Part shown: in pieces, positions 1 through 8,043 of the stretch
Layout of the letters: each line of letters starts with the position of its first letter
Position numbering within the stretch: the first letter of the stretch is position 1
DNA from: a bacterium
GTDB taxonomy: Bacteria > Cyanobacteriota > Vampirovibrionia > Gastranaerophilales > Gastranaerophilaceae
Direction of reading: 5' to 3'
DNA length: 64,000 nucleotides
Assembly: GCA_017941035.1 (NCBI GenBank)
Contig: JAGAXG010000003.1
Coordinates: forward strand, 1-64,000
Made by a program: the position numbers and the translations under genes
The notes under the pieces: generated by a model
The model's input: the letters and a program-made list of their open reading frames with translations, nothing else
What the model was told of the DNA's origin: nothing
The model's database searches: none

Positions 1-28
1 AGGTTTAATAAAATATATATCTATATTA

Positions 29-499
29 GTGGTAGAAATGTTTCTACCACTAATTTGGCTTGGAATGTTTTTTCTTGGCTTAGGACTTAGTGAAAGTAAT
101 TTAATTATTCCAAATTTTATTGCGATTATTGCGGTTATTATATTTTTTATAACCCCAATTATTTATTTTATACTACCGGTGGTTGTAACAACCAAAGCAA
201 TAAAAAATCACTGGAGTAGTTATTTAGACAGTTTTTTTAATCAACTAAAACTACCCACCTTGGTCTTGCTATTTGGAATCCCGTTATTAATTTTCGGGTA
301 TCGATATGAACGAACTGGCTCATATAACGCAATAAGCTTATATTTGGGGTATTTTCAACTTGTTTTAATTAGTTTAATACCCCCGAGTTGTTTAATTTAT
401 CTTGTAATTTTAATGCATAATATCCGTAAAAAATACCCGAACCAATGCAAAAAAATAACCGATTTTATGAATAAATATAGAGGCATGCATAATGGATGA
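29..499 (+). CDS. small multi-pass membrane protein, possibly 5'-partial
   Basis: I do not recognise the family. The 156 residues are strongly hydrophobic, with about four membrane segments (near residues 5-22, 25-50, 70-90 and 103-128) and a basic cytoplasmic tail containing a KKYPNQCKK-like stretch. The usable start is a GTG at 29, with an ATG three codons later, but the frame has no stop back to base 1, so the gene could begin outside the window. It overlaps the next gene by 8 bases, implying translational coupling. The tail motif recurs in that neighbour, so the two look like diverged tandem paralogues. Confidence 0.55.
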   Translation: MVEMFLPLIWLGMFFLGLGLSESNLIIPNFIAIIAVIIFFITPIIYFILPVVVTTKAIKNHWSSYLDSFFNQLKLPTLVLLFGIPLLIFGYRYERTGSYNAISLYLGYFQLVLISLIPPSCLIYLVILMHNIRKKYPNQCKKITDFMNKYRGMHNG

Positions 500-995
500 A
501 GAAAATAATAAACCTTTAATTATTGCCATTATATTAAATATTGCATTATATTTTAATGTTTTATATTGGTTATTGTTGTTTTTGGTTTTGGTTATCATTT
601 CTATATTAGCAAATTATGATATTATAATAAATTTTCCTGAGGCGGCAATAGTAGGTGCAGGTTTGGCACTAATTTTTTCAATAATTAATTGGATATTAAA
701 ACCGATTATACTAATTCAAACATATAGACATATAATAAAAAAATATCCTAAACATTGTGTATCGTATTGGCTTAAAAATGATATTAAAAATAAAGATACA
801 AAGGATTTTCTAATACCAATTCTTATTGTGTTAGAAATAATATGGTTTACATTTGCATATTTATTTTATAAAACAGGAAATAATGTTGAAAATCCTATTA
901 AATATGCATTAATTTTATATTTAGTTTTCGGTGGCGGACTTTTATGGTCTTATGTTATATTATTTATTCGTAGCATAAAAGGTAGTGAAAAATAG
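492..995 (+). CDS. small multi-pass membrane protein, paralogue-like neighbour
   Basis: A 167-residue protein with about four hydrophobic segments (near residues 10-40, 50-75, 110-130 and 140-160). A basic loop after the second segment contains IIKKYPKHC, close to RKKYPNQC in the upstream protein; this shared motif and the similar topology are my only basis for calling them related. The start ATG overlaps the end of the preceding gene. No enzymatic motif is visible, so no function is assigned. The pair may be cargo of an element lying mostly left of the window. Confidence 0.6.
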   Translation: MDEENNKPLIIAIILNIALYFNVLYWLLLFLVLVIISILANYDIIINFPEAAIVGAGLALIFSIINWILKPIILIQTYRHIIKKYPKHCVSYWLKNDIKNKDTKDFLIPILIVLEIIWFTFAYLFYKTGNNVENPIKYALILYLVFGGGLLWSYVILFIRSIKGSEK

Positions 996-1000
996 TATAT

Positions 1001-1141
1001 TTAATCGTCATAAGTTATTCCTAAAATTTTTTCTTCAATTTCTTTTATGGCTTTAGGAGATAAACCTTCAGGTTTTGTTGCTTCCGGCATGTGTTTCTCG
1101 CTTGTTACTTTATCCTCGTATATTTTTACTTTTTTTAGCAT
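1001..1141 (-). CDS. hypothetical 46-residue protein
   Basis: An ATG-started frame of 46 codons encodes a charged, soluble, lysine- and glutamate-rich peptide (MLKKVKIYED at the N-terminus, ILGITYDD at the end). It sits head-on against the end of the small membrane protein gene at 492-995. No strong Shine-Dalgarno sequence precedes it, and its start lies inside a 40-bp imperfect repeat also found at 4221-4260. It could be a short gene or a chance frame in AT-rich DNA; the even, non-hydrophobic composition slightly favours a gene. Confidence 0.35.
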   Translation of the reverse strand: MLKKVKIYEDKVTSEKHMPEATKPEGLSPKAIKEIEEKILGITYDD

Positions 1142-1170
1142 TGTCAGAATTAAAATAGACATATTTTAAC
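1131..1170. repeat. 40-bp imperfect direct repeat, copy 1
   Basis: Ungapped alignment with 4221-4260 gives 34 identical bases of 40, including a perfect 17-base core at 1151-1167 (TAAAATAGACATATTTT). The two copies have the same orientation and bracket about 3 kb containing the phosphatase gene and a transporter remnant. Confidence 0.6.
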
Positions 1171-1235
1171 ACATATACATGAAAACACTTGATATTCTTT
1201 CAATAGAGAGTTAAATTGTGAATGACAATTAAATA

Positions 1236-1270
1236 TTAGGTCGAGAGTTCCAATCTCTCAACATATACCA
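1236..1270 (+). other. tRNA 3'-end-like sequence (possible attachment-site remnant)
   Basis: The bases read as the last third of a tRNA: a GAGAG/CTCTC T-stem with loop TTCCAAT, seven further bases, one base, then CCA. I cannot find the matching 5' acceptor strand, D-arm or a proper anticodon arm upstream, and loop position 57 is C rather than a purine. Isolated tRNA 3' ends are typical of att sites left by elements that integrate into tRNA genes, but this could be chance. Confidence 0.3.
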
Positions 1271-1279
1271 TTAAATACA

Positions 1280-1502
1280 TGTCCACTTTTTCGGGTACAG
1301 TTCATAGACACACAACTTATCAAAAAAGCATCACTAACTTTGAGAATGAATTATCAGAGAGTTTTGGATATTGTATCATGGAGTTTTGAAATTTTTCCCT
1401 CAAAATGCGTGCAAAATTGAAATTCTCTCATACTTCCGGGGGTAGTATTCTTAGACTAACAGATAATTTACAACCGAAATTTTGTGTGACAGAAAGTGGA
1501 CA
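1280..1502. mobile_element. IS-end-like inverted repeat pair, remnant or MITE-like
   Basis: TGTCCACTTT at 1280-1289 is matched in inverted orientation by AAAGTGGACA at 1493-1502, enclosing 223 bp. The left end continues as a sequence resembling IS3-family termini (TTTTTCGGGTACAG). No open frame of useful length and no clear target-site duplication are present, so this is at most a decayed insertion sequence or a non-autonomous derivative. The remaining bases up to 1638 show nothing recognisable. Confidence 0.35.
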
Positions 1503-1638
1503 AAAAGAGCAGTTCTGTTACATTACAGTCAATTTGTATAAAATCGCTATTCCCTAAACACGAGTAGCGAATGAGGCTAATTAATTACAATTCAAATGTA
1601 TCAAATAAACCCCAATATCATAATAAACTTTGGTGTGG

Positions 1639-3588
1639 TTATAAATATTTTATGTCAAGTATTGTAATATCATCAAATTGAGTTGCTCCGCTAGAAAAAT
1701 CTTTAATATCAATTTCTATATTTTTAATTACTTCTTTCGTATTTTTGGCTTCTTTTGCTTTACTATTTAAAACTTTTAAAAGTCGTTCTTCTCCATAAAA
1801 TTCTTCTTTTATATTTTGGGCTTCTGTTACTCCATCTGTGTATATTAAAATACTGTTTCCATGTTTTAATAATATTTTTTCCGATTTATATTCATAATTT
1901 TCTATCGCAGATAGGACTATATTAGTATTTGATTTTAAATATTCAAATCCGTTATCTAATTTAACGGCAGGAGGATTATGACCCGCATTAACATATTCAA
2001 GTTCTCCTGTTGTAATATTTAGTATTGCAATGAATGCTGTCAGAAACATTCCTGCCTTATTTGTTGCATAAAGATCATTATTGGTTTTGTTTATAGCAAT
2101 ATCTAATGGATAACCGCTTAATAAATTACTTTTTAACAATGATTTTGCATTCATCATAAATAATGCAGCAGGAATACCTTTACCGGAAACATCAGCAATT
2201 AAAAATGCAAAACGATTTTCTTCAACGAAAAAGAAATCATAAAAATCCCCGCCTACTTCTTTTGCCGGCTTCATTGAAGCATATATCTCAAAGTTACTAG
2301 TTTGAGGGAAATTAACCGGTAGAACTGATGCTTGAATTTTGGTTGCAATTTCCAGTTCAGATGATCTTTTTTGCTCTTCTCTCGCATTCTCTTTTTGGAT
2401 TTTTAACAAATTTAAAAGATTATCTCTCATAGTATAAAATGCCTGAGTCAGCACCCCAACTTCATCATTTGATTCTACAAGGGGAAGTTCAGTTTCAAAT
2501 TCCCCTTTCCCATATTTTTCAGCTATTTGCGATAATTTAACAATTGGATTGGTTGTAAATTTACATATCCAATTTATAAATAAAATTAGTAATAAAATCC
2601 CCAATATAGTTACTGACAACAAGATCAACTGAAAATGTTTAACAGGTTTATAGAAATTTGATGATGAATACACTAAATATGAACTCCAGTTTGTTTTTGG
2701 AATTGGAGAATAAACAAACACAACTTCTCCATTGTGAACAGAAGATTTTGGCATTGTCACAAAACCGCTTTTCCCTAGTTTTACCTGTTGTGCTACATAT
2801 TTTAGTTGTTTTGAATTAATCTCGTTTGCAAGCTCTGATATTGTCTTTTTTAATTCAATATTTTTATCAGGATGTATTAAATACAAACCTTTGGCCGAAG
2901 TTAAAAGATACTTTCCATTCGCTTCAAATTTATAGCTATTAAGCCAACTCCGCATTGCATCCAAATTACCTGATGTCCCAATTACTCCAGTCCAACTTGT
3001 GCTATTTTTGAACTTGAAAGGAATAGATACACTTGATGATAGTATTTTCTCTCCATTTTGATCTTCTGCCATATAAGGTTCAGTCCAGTGTATTTTACCT
3101 GTTTTTAGAGCATAATTTAGCCATTCTCGATTTTTTGCAAACCCTGTATCCTTCCAACTTAGAGTCTGCATTTTACCATTTTTCATAGAACTGTAATAAA
3201 AAATGCCATTAGCTAATTCTCCGGACTTGGGTGGAATATATATAAAAAATTCATAGAAATGTCCATACTGCTCTGTTATTGCTTCCAAACCGGCTTGAGC
3301 CAGAACTTCTAAATCCTTATCACTTACGTTATTTTTTAATTCCAGAATTCTCGCTGTATTTACAAGAGTTTGTTCTGCGATATCTGCCCCCTGTGCAATA
3401 TTATGATTTACTTCCCCTAAAGATCTATACGCTTCTGATATAACTTGTTCTTTTAATAATGGCTTAGAATAATTTGATATAAAAATACTTAATGAGAAAG
3501 AGCCTATTAAAATTGTCAAAAGTATGCTGGTACTAAGTTTAAATACTAATGATCTGTTTTTTATAAAACTAATAAACTTGAAAAACAT
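1639..3588 (-). CDS. membrane-bound PP2C-type (SpoIIE/RsbU) serine phosphatase with extracellular sensor
   Basis: The 649-residue protein has an N-terminal membrane helix (about 17-38), a large extracytoplasmic region with dCache-type character (about 40-315), a second helix (about 320-341), a HAMP-like linker (about 342-395), a short coiled coil, and a C-terminal SpoIIE/PP2C domain (about 430-649). The phosphatase metal-site motifs GGDFYD (446-451) and DVSGKG (466-471) are intact, as are NAGHNPP and a C-terminal FDDITIL. Such proteins dephosphorylate anti-anti-sigma factors (STAS domains) in partner-switching pathways. No STAS protein or anti-sigma kinase lies beside it, so the partner must be elsewhere. 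It is transcribed alone. Confidence 0.9.
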   Translation of the reverse strand: MFFKFISFIKNRSLVFKLSTSILLTILIGSFSLSIFISNYSKPLLKEQVISEAYRSLGEVNHNIAQGADIAEQTLVNTARILELKNNVSDKDLEVLAQAGLEAITEQYGHFYEFFIYIPPKSGELANGIFYYSSMKNGKMQTLSWKDTGFAKNREWLNYALKTGKIHWTEPYMAEDQNGEKILSSSVSIPFKFKNSTSWTGVIGTSGNLDAMRSWLNSYKFEANGKYLLTSAKGLYLIHPDKNIELKKTISELANEINSKQLKYVAQQVKLGKSGFVTMPKSSVHNGEVVFVYSPIPKTNWSSYLVYSSSNFYKPVKHFQLILLSVTILGILLLILFINWICKFTTNPIVKLSQIAEKYGKGEFETELPLVESNDEVGVLTQAFYTMRDNLLNLLKIQKENAREEQKRSSELEIATKIQASVLPVNFPQTSNFEIYASMKPAKEVGGDFYDFFFVEENRFAFLIADVSGKGIPAALFMMNAKSLLKSNLLSGYPLDIAINKTNNDLYATNKAGMFLTAFIAILNITTGELEYVNAGHNPPAVKLDNGFEYLKSNTNIVLSAIENYEYKSEKILLKHGNSILIYTDGVTEAQNIKEEFYGEERLLKVLNSKAKEAKNTKEVIKNIEIDIKDFSSGATQFDDITILDIKYL

Positions 3589-3764
3589 AAATAAAAAAGA
3601 TTAACTCCTATATATAATATTATCTACTATATTATTATATATTTTTATCGGTTATGATGCAATATGATAAAACTAATATTTGTTATTAGTTGATTAAAAT
3701 TTATTAAAATAAAACTTTTATGCCGACTATCAAAATTGCTATAACCTATAACATTTATCAATAA

Positions 3765-3965
3765 CTAATTAATATAGAATAATCCTGCAACAGTTCCCGT
3801 AATTAGTGTTGTAATTGTTGCTGCAAGCAAGCTTTTATAACAAATTGATGTTATCAATTCAGTTCTTTCAGGGGCTAAAGAAACCGCTCCTCCAATAGCG
3901 ATACTTAAAGATTCAATACTTGTAAAACCACATAATGCATAAGAAGCAACCATTGCTATCATTCA
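3765..3965 (-). pseudogene. remnant of a concentrative nucleoside transporter (NupC/CNT), C-terminus only
   Basis: The 65 residues match the last segment of CNT-family transporters in character: VASYALCGFTSIESL, then IGGAVSLAPER, then a final hydrophobic helix ending GLFYIN. The Gly-Phe and Ala-Pro-Glu-Arg signatures are typical of this family's C-terminus. A full transporter is about 400 residues. An in-frame stop lies immediately upstream of the apparent Met, so about 85 percent of the gene is missing. This is a decayed gene, not a small protein gene. Confidence 0.7.
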
Positions 3966-4041
3966 ATATCAAAATTTGAGTTGTGTAAAGTTTTTATCCA
4001 TTTCATAATTACAAAAACATAGTATTCTTGTTTGGAAGGGA

Positions 4042-4236
4042 TTGATTCTTGGTATTGAGTGCAAACAAATACATGTAAACTCTTATGTAAAAAGAGATGA
4101 GACTCAAGTAAAAGAACATTTCAGAAATATTGATACGAATAATTATGGGAATGAATTGGGTAACTTTGTAAGTGGGAATTTAAATCAAATAAATAAAGTT
4201 ACTGATTTTAATTTAACAAATTTTTTAACATTGTAA
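4042..4236 (+). CDS. doubtful 64-residue ORF, possible gene fragment
   Basis: The only available start is TTG, directly abutting a GGAAGGG stretch, which is too close for a normal ribosome binding site. The peptide contains VNSYVKRDETQVKEHFRNI, resembling short motifs seen in small proteins with YxRxDGTxVxxHxR repeats, but the rest is unremarkable. It ends inside the second copy of the 40-bp repeat. I regard it as a possible fragment with no assigned role. Confidence 0.25.
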   Translation: MILGIECKQIHVNSYVKRDETQVKEHFRNIDTNNYGNELGNFVSGNLNQINKVTDFNLTNFLTL

Positions 4237-4260
4237 TAAGTAAAATAGACATATTTTGAA
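4221..4260. repeat. 40-bp imperfect direct repeat, copy 2
   Basis: Same orientation as 1131-1170; the perfect core is at 4241-4257. It lies about 70 bp upstream of the glycan-modification genes and may mark an old duplication or insertion boundary. Confidence 0.6.
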
Positions 4261-4332
4261 AAATTTAATTTCGTTTGCTCTTTTACATTTTTATTGTAAA
4301 ATAAATAAGAATTTAGTTTATAAGGATATTTT

Positions 4333-5895
4333 ATGGAAAAGATTTTGGGAAATAAGAAATTACTTTTGTTGGTTATGGTTTTTGTTTTTATTCTAACGTA
4401 TTTAGTTTCATTACATTCATATCCATTACTTGATGTTGATGAAACCAGATATGTAGATATGGCTAAAAAAATGCTTAATACAAATGATTATATGACTCTA
4501 TATTTGAACGGGGAATATTTTTTTGAAAAACCTCCTCTATTTTTTTGGTTAGAATGTTTATCATTTAAGATTTTTGGAGTTAGCGAATTTTCTGCAAGAT
4601 TTCCTATTGTGATGTTGTCATTATTACCTTTAGGTTTGCTATTTGGTCTCTGTAATAAAATAAAGGGATTTTTGTTTGCATTTATTACAACAATAATTTT
4701 AATGACAACTCTTGAATATGCTTTAATAACAAAAATTGCAATTCTTGATAGTGTATTATCAAGTTTTTGTGTAAGCTCTGTTTTGAGTTATTTTTATACA
4801 TTTTTTGTTGAAGATAAAAATAAAAAATGGTTTTGGCTTTTATCTTATATATTTATGGGACTCGCGGTTTTGGCCAAAGGAATTCCCGGATTTGTAATTC
4901 CTGTCGGAACAATATTTATTTCTACTATAATTTTTAAAACATATAAAGAAACTTTGAAGTCTCTGTTATATGGAATTCCGATATTTCTTTTGATTGCTTT
5001 GCCTTGGCATATTTTAATGTTAAAAACATATCCGGGAATATTTTATCAAGAGTATATTTATAAACATCATATACTTAGATTTTTAGGTTCAGAAGTTATA
5101 CATAGAAATGAACCATGGTATTTTTATATTCTTACTCTTATATGGGGACTTATTCCTCATACAATAATGTTTTTTGGAATTAAAAATATAAAAATGGATA
5201 AGTTTTTAAGTTTAAATCTTATTGCCGCATTGACAACTTTGGTGTTTTTTAGTCTTTCAGGGGCAAAATTGATAACTTACATTCTTCCGATTTATCCTTT
5301 TATAGCTGTTATCATTGCGCAAATTTGGTGCCATTATATTGAAAAAGATAATAAATTGATAAAAATGAGTTTACTTATATTAAATTCAATACTTGTATTT
5401 GGTGCGCTTGTTTTCCCATTCGTTGCAATGTATGTATTCAAAGTTAAATTAGACTATATGTATTTAGTTTTGGTAGCTTTATTTATTGTTTCTTTTTATC
5501 TTTTGAGTTGTATTATAAAAAACAAAAGATTCACTTCTTTTGTTCTTCAAAGTGTGTTTTTTGCGCTTTTATTGGGTAGTGAAACTCCGCTTGCATATAA
5601 TGTAGATTATTCTTTTGGACAAAATGATCTTTTAAAGTTTGCAAAAATCGCAAAAGAAAACAAGTTCACTATTTCAGCATATAAAACTGGTACAAGATAT
5701 AGTCTTTTATATTATTCAGACTTACCACAAATAGTTTTTAAAAATGAAGATAATCAAGATTGGTTGAATGAAGAATTGAAGAAAAAGAATAATATTCTAA
5801 TTATGAGAAATAGGGATATTGAAAATTATCCTGTAAAAATCAAAAATAGAGGGGTTAAGTATTCTATAATAGAGAGGTTAGATAATGAAGAATAA
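4333..5895 (+). CDS. ArnT/FlmK-like GT83-type membrane glycosyltransferase
   Basis: A 520-residue polytopic protein with about a dozen membrane helices. The N-terminus carries the ArnT/PMT-type acidic signature LLDVDETRY followed by an aromatic loop with FEKPPLFFW, both typical of undecaprenyl-phosphate-sugar:lipid A transferases of the GT-C fold. Such enzymes move a sugar from a polyprenyl phosphate carrier to lipid A or another envelope acceptor on the periplasmic side of the inner membrane. An AAGGAT ribosome binding site precedes the ATG. The next gene, a GT2 that would charge the carrier, overlaps by 11 bases, and a YdjC-family deacetylase follows; this context favours an amino-sugar donor. 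Confidence 0.82.
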   Translation: MEKILGNKKLLLLVMVFVFILTYLVSLHSYPLLDVDETRYVDMAKKMLNTNDYMTLYLNGEYFFEKPPLFFWLECLSFKIFGVSEFSARFPIVMLSLLPLGLLFGLCNKIKGFLFAFITTIILMTTLEYALITKIAILDSVLSSFCVSSVLSYFYTFFVEDKNKKWFWLLSYIFMGLAVLAKGIPGFVIPVGTIFISTIIFKTYKETLKSLLYGIPIFLLIALPWHILMLKTYPGIFYQEYIYKHHILRFLGSEVIHRNEPWYFYILTLIWGLIPHTIMFFGIKNIKMDKFLSLNLIAALTTLVFFSLSGAKLITYILPIYPFIAVIIAQIWCHYIEKDNKLIKMSLLILNSILVFGALVFPFVAMYVFKVKLDYMYLVLVALFIVSFYLLSCIIKNKRFTSFVLQSVFFALLLGSETPLAYNVDYSFGQNDLLKFAKIAKENKFTISAYKTGTRYSLLYYSDLPQIVFKNEDNQDWLNEELKKKNNILIMRNRDIENYPVKIKNRGVKYSIIERLDNEE

Positions 5896-6826
5896 GTTAA
5901 TTATAATTGCTCCATGTTATAATGAAGAAGCAATAATAGAATATTCTATTCAAAAACTTAATTCAGTTATTGAGGAATTGATTAGCAAAAATTTAGTTTC
6001 TGCTGAAAGTAAAATTTGTTTTGTTGATGACGGAAGTATGGATAAAACAGTTGATATTATTAAAAAAAATTGCGAAACGAATGAAAAAATTTCTCTTATA
6101 GAATTGACAAAAAATTATGGTCAACAAAATGCGATACTTGCCGGATTGAATTCAGTTGATGCTGATATGGTTATTACTATAGATGCTGATTTACAAGATG
6201 ATCTTTTGATTATAAACGAAATGATAAAAAAATATTACGAAGGGTATGAAATAGTTTATGGAGTTAGAAAAAAAAGAGAAACAGATTCTTTCTTAAAAAA
6301 AACTACTGCATTTTTATTTTATAAATTTATGAATTTGATAGGAATAAAAATTCGCCAAAATCATTCAGAATTTAGACTTATGAGCCGTTTTACAATTAAT
6401 CATTTAAAACAATACAAAGAAAAAACTATATTTTTAAGGGGAATAGTCCAAGATTTAGGTTTAAAATCTATTGATTTGTATTATAACGGAACAGAAAGAA
6501 TCGCCGGAGAAACTAAATATTCTGTTTTTAAATTATTTGGACTGGCTTGGACTGCAATAACAAGTTTTTCTGTGTTCCCATTAAGAGTTATAACTTTTGT
6601 AGGTATTCTTACATCTTTTAGTAGTTTAATAATATTAATCTATGCAATGATAAGTTATTTTAAACATTATTCTGTGCCTGGCTGGACTTCAATTATAATA
6701 ACAATCGCATTTTTTGCAGGAATAATTATTATGTCATTAGGCATAATTGGGGAATATTTAGGTAAGATTTTAATTGAAGTTAAAGATAGACCGTTATATC
6801 AGATTAAGGATACTATCAATATATGA
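5885..6826 (+). CDS. GT2 family polyprenyl-phosphate sugar transferase (ArnC/FlmF/GtrB-like)
   Basis: The 313 residues comprise a cytoplasmic GT-A domain (about 1-220) with APCYNEE near the start, VDDGSMDKT and the metal-binding DADLQDD motif, followed by two membrane helices (about 230-255 and 265-290). This is the DPM1/GtrB/ArnC architecture: it attaches a nucleotide-sugar-derived residue to undecaprenyl phosphate at the inner membrane. The substrate cannot be read from the sequence. It overlaps the ArnT-like gene upstream and the deacetylase gene downstream, so the three are almost certainly one operon. Confidence 0.88.
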   Translation: MKNKLIIIAPCYNEEAIIEYSIQKLNSVIEELISKNLVSAESKICFVDDGSMDKTVDIIKKNCETNEKISLIELTKNYGQQNAILAGLNSVDADMVITIDADLQDDLLIINEMIKKYYEGYEIVYGVRKKRETDSFLKKTTAFLFYKFMNLIGIKIRQNHSEFRLMSRFTINHLKQYKEKTIFLRGIVQDLGLKSIDLYYNGTERIAGETKYSVFKLFGLAWTAITSFSVFPLRVITFVGILTSFSSLIILIYAMISYFKHYSVPGWTSIIITIAFFAGIIIMSLGIIGEYLGKILIEVKDRPLYQIKDTINI

Positions 6827-7623
6827 TGAATAAAAAATTTGTATTAAATGCAGATGATTTTGGATTAACTAAATTTCATAATCAAGCAGTGTTAGAAGGT
6901 TGTAGAAATGGATTGATAAGGAGCGCAAGCCTTATAGTTAATGGGGATGCATATTCTGAAGCTGTTGAAATTTCAAACAATTTGTCAATAAGTATTGCCG
7001 TTCATCTTAATATAATGGAAGGGAAAGCTTTAACAAATTGTAATTTATTAACCGATGAAAAAGGCTTTTTTAATAAAGATTATTTATATTTAATAATTAA
7101 TCAGTATAACAAAGAGTTTTTGAAACAGGTAGAGCAGGAATTTGATGCTCAAATAAGAAAGGCATATAATTCCGGAGTAAATGTTGAACGTTTGGATTCA
7201 CATGTTCATACTCATGCAATTCCACAAATTTTTGATATTACTTGTAAACTGGCAGACAAATATCAAATACAAAATATTAGAACTCAATTTGAAAGACCAT
7301 ATTTTTGCAAAAACAAAAATTTAAAACCTATAAATCTTATTAAAGTGTTGTTATTAGAATATTTTACTGTAATAAATAATAAAAACGTAAAAAAATATAA
7401 TTTAAAAACCAATGACTATATTCTTGGTGTTGGATATACCGGAATGATGGATACCGAGACTATAAAAAATGGTTTAGCACATATAAATGAAGGTTTTGTT
7501 GAGTGTTTAATTCATCCTTGTAAATATGACATAAATAGAAAAGATTCCCATTCTATTGAATATGAATCTTCAAAAGATATGTCATTAAAAGAATATATAC
7601 AAACTTTAGGTTTTGAATTATGA
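6823..7623 (+). CDS. YdjC/ChbG (NaxD-type) carbohydrate deacetylase
   Basis: The 266-residue protein has the YdjC-fold metal motifs NADDFG (9-14), His61 in AVHLNI and DSHVHTH (125-131). The family removes N-acetyl groups from sugars; ChbG acts on chitooligosaccharides, and NaxD of Francisella deacetylates undecaprenyl-phosphate-linked GalNAc before transfer to lipid A. The 4-base overlap with a GT2 gene and the ArnT-like gene upstream make a NaxD-like role the best inference. The gene ends in a 6-base convergent overlap with gtrA-like 7618-8043. Confidence 0.85.
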   Translation: MMNKKFVLNADDFGLTKFHNQAVLEGCRNGLIRSASLIVNGDAYSEAVEISNNLSISIAVHLNIMEGKALTNCNLLTDEKGFFNKDYLYLIINQYNKEFLKQVEQEFDAQIRKAYNSGVNVERLDSHVHTHAIPQIFDITCKLADKYQIQNIRTQFERPYFCKNKNLKPINLIKVLLLEYFTVINNKNVKKYNLKTNDYILGVGYTGMMDTETIKNGLAHINEGFVECLIHPCKYDINRKDSHSIEYESSKDMSLKEYIQTLGFEL

Positions 7624-8043
7624 TTTTTTAAATGCAAAATATTTAAATACAATATATGTAAATATTGCAGTTAAGCCGGTAGAAAGTATCTGTGCAATAT
7701 ATATATTTAATCCGATAATTTTAACACATAATTCTAGTAATCCTGCATTTATAAAATAACTGAAAACCCAAGTTATAAAGCACTTTATGTATTCTTTAAA
7801 CCAATTTCCCTGAGTTTGAAAAACCCAGTACTTTTGAACAGAAAAAGAAATAAATGAAGAAAGGAACCAAGATATTGCAAGTGCTACTTGATATAATGTT
7901 TCTCCAAATATAAAACAATAAGCTGCATATATCAGATAAGAAACACCTGCATTAAAACAGCCGGCAATTAAAAATCTAAATTTTCTTGATAGTATTAAGT
8001 TGTACATAAATAATTTTACCTCATTATATGATTTAATATTCAA
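7618..8043 (-). CDS. GtrA family small membrane protein, putative lipid-linked sugar flippase
   Basis: At 141 residues with four hydrophobic helices, a FLIAGCFNAGVSYLIY N-terminal region and an FSVQKYWVFQ loop, this is a typical GtrA protein. The family is thought to move polyprenyl-phosphate-linked sugars across the inner membrane, usually beside a GT2 gene, as here though on the opposite strand. Its start overlaps the end of the secreted-protein gene 8033-9070 by 11 bases, so they are cotranscribed. It could supply the flipping step for the GT2/ArnT-like pair; this is inference. Confidence 0.82.
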   Translation of the reverse strand: MNIKSYNEVKLFMYNLILSRKFRFLIAGCFNAGVSYLIYAAYCFIFGETLYQVALAISWFLSSFISFSVQKYWVFQTQGNWFKEYIKCFITWVFSYFINAGLLELCVKIIGLNIYIAQILSTGLTAIFTYIVFKYFAFKKS

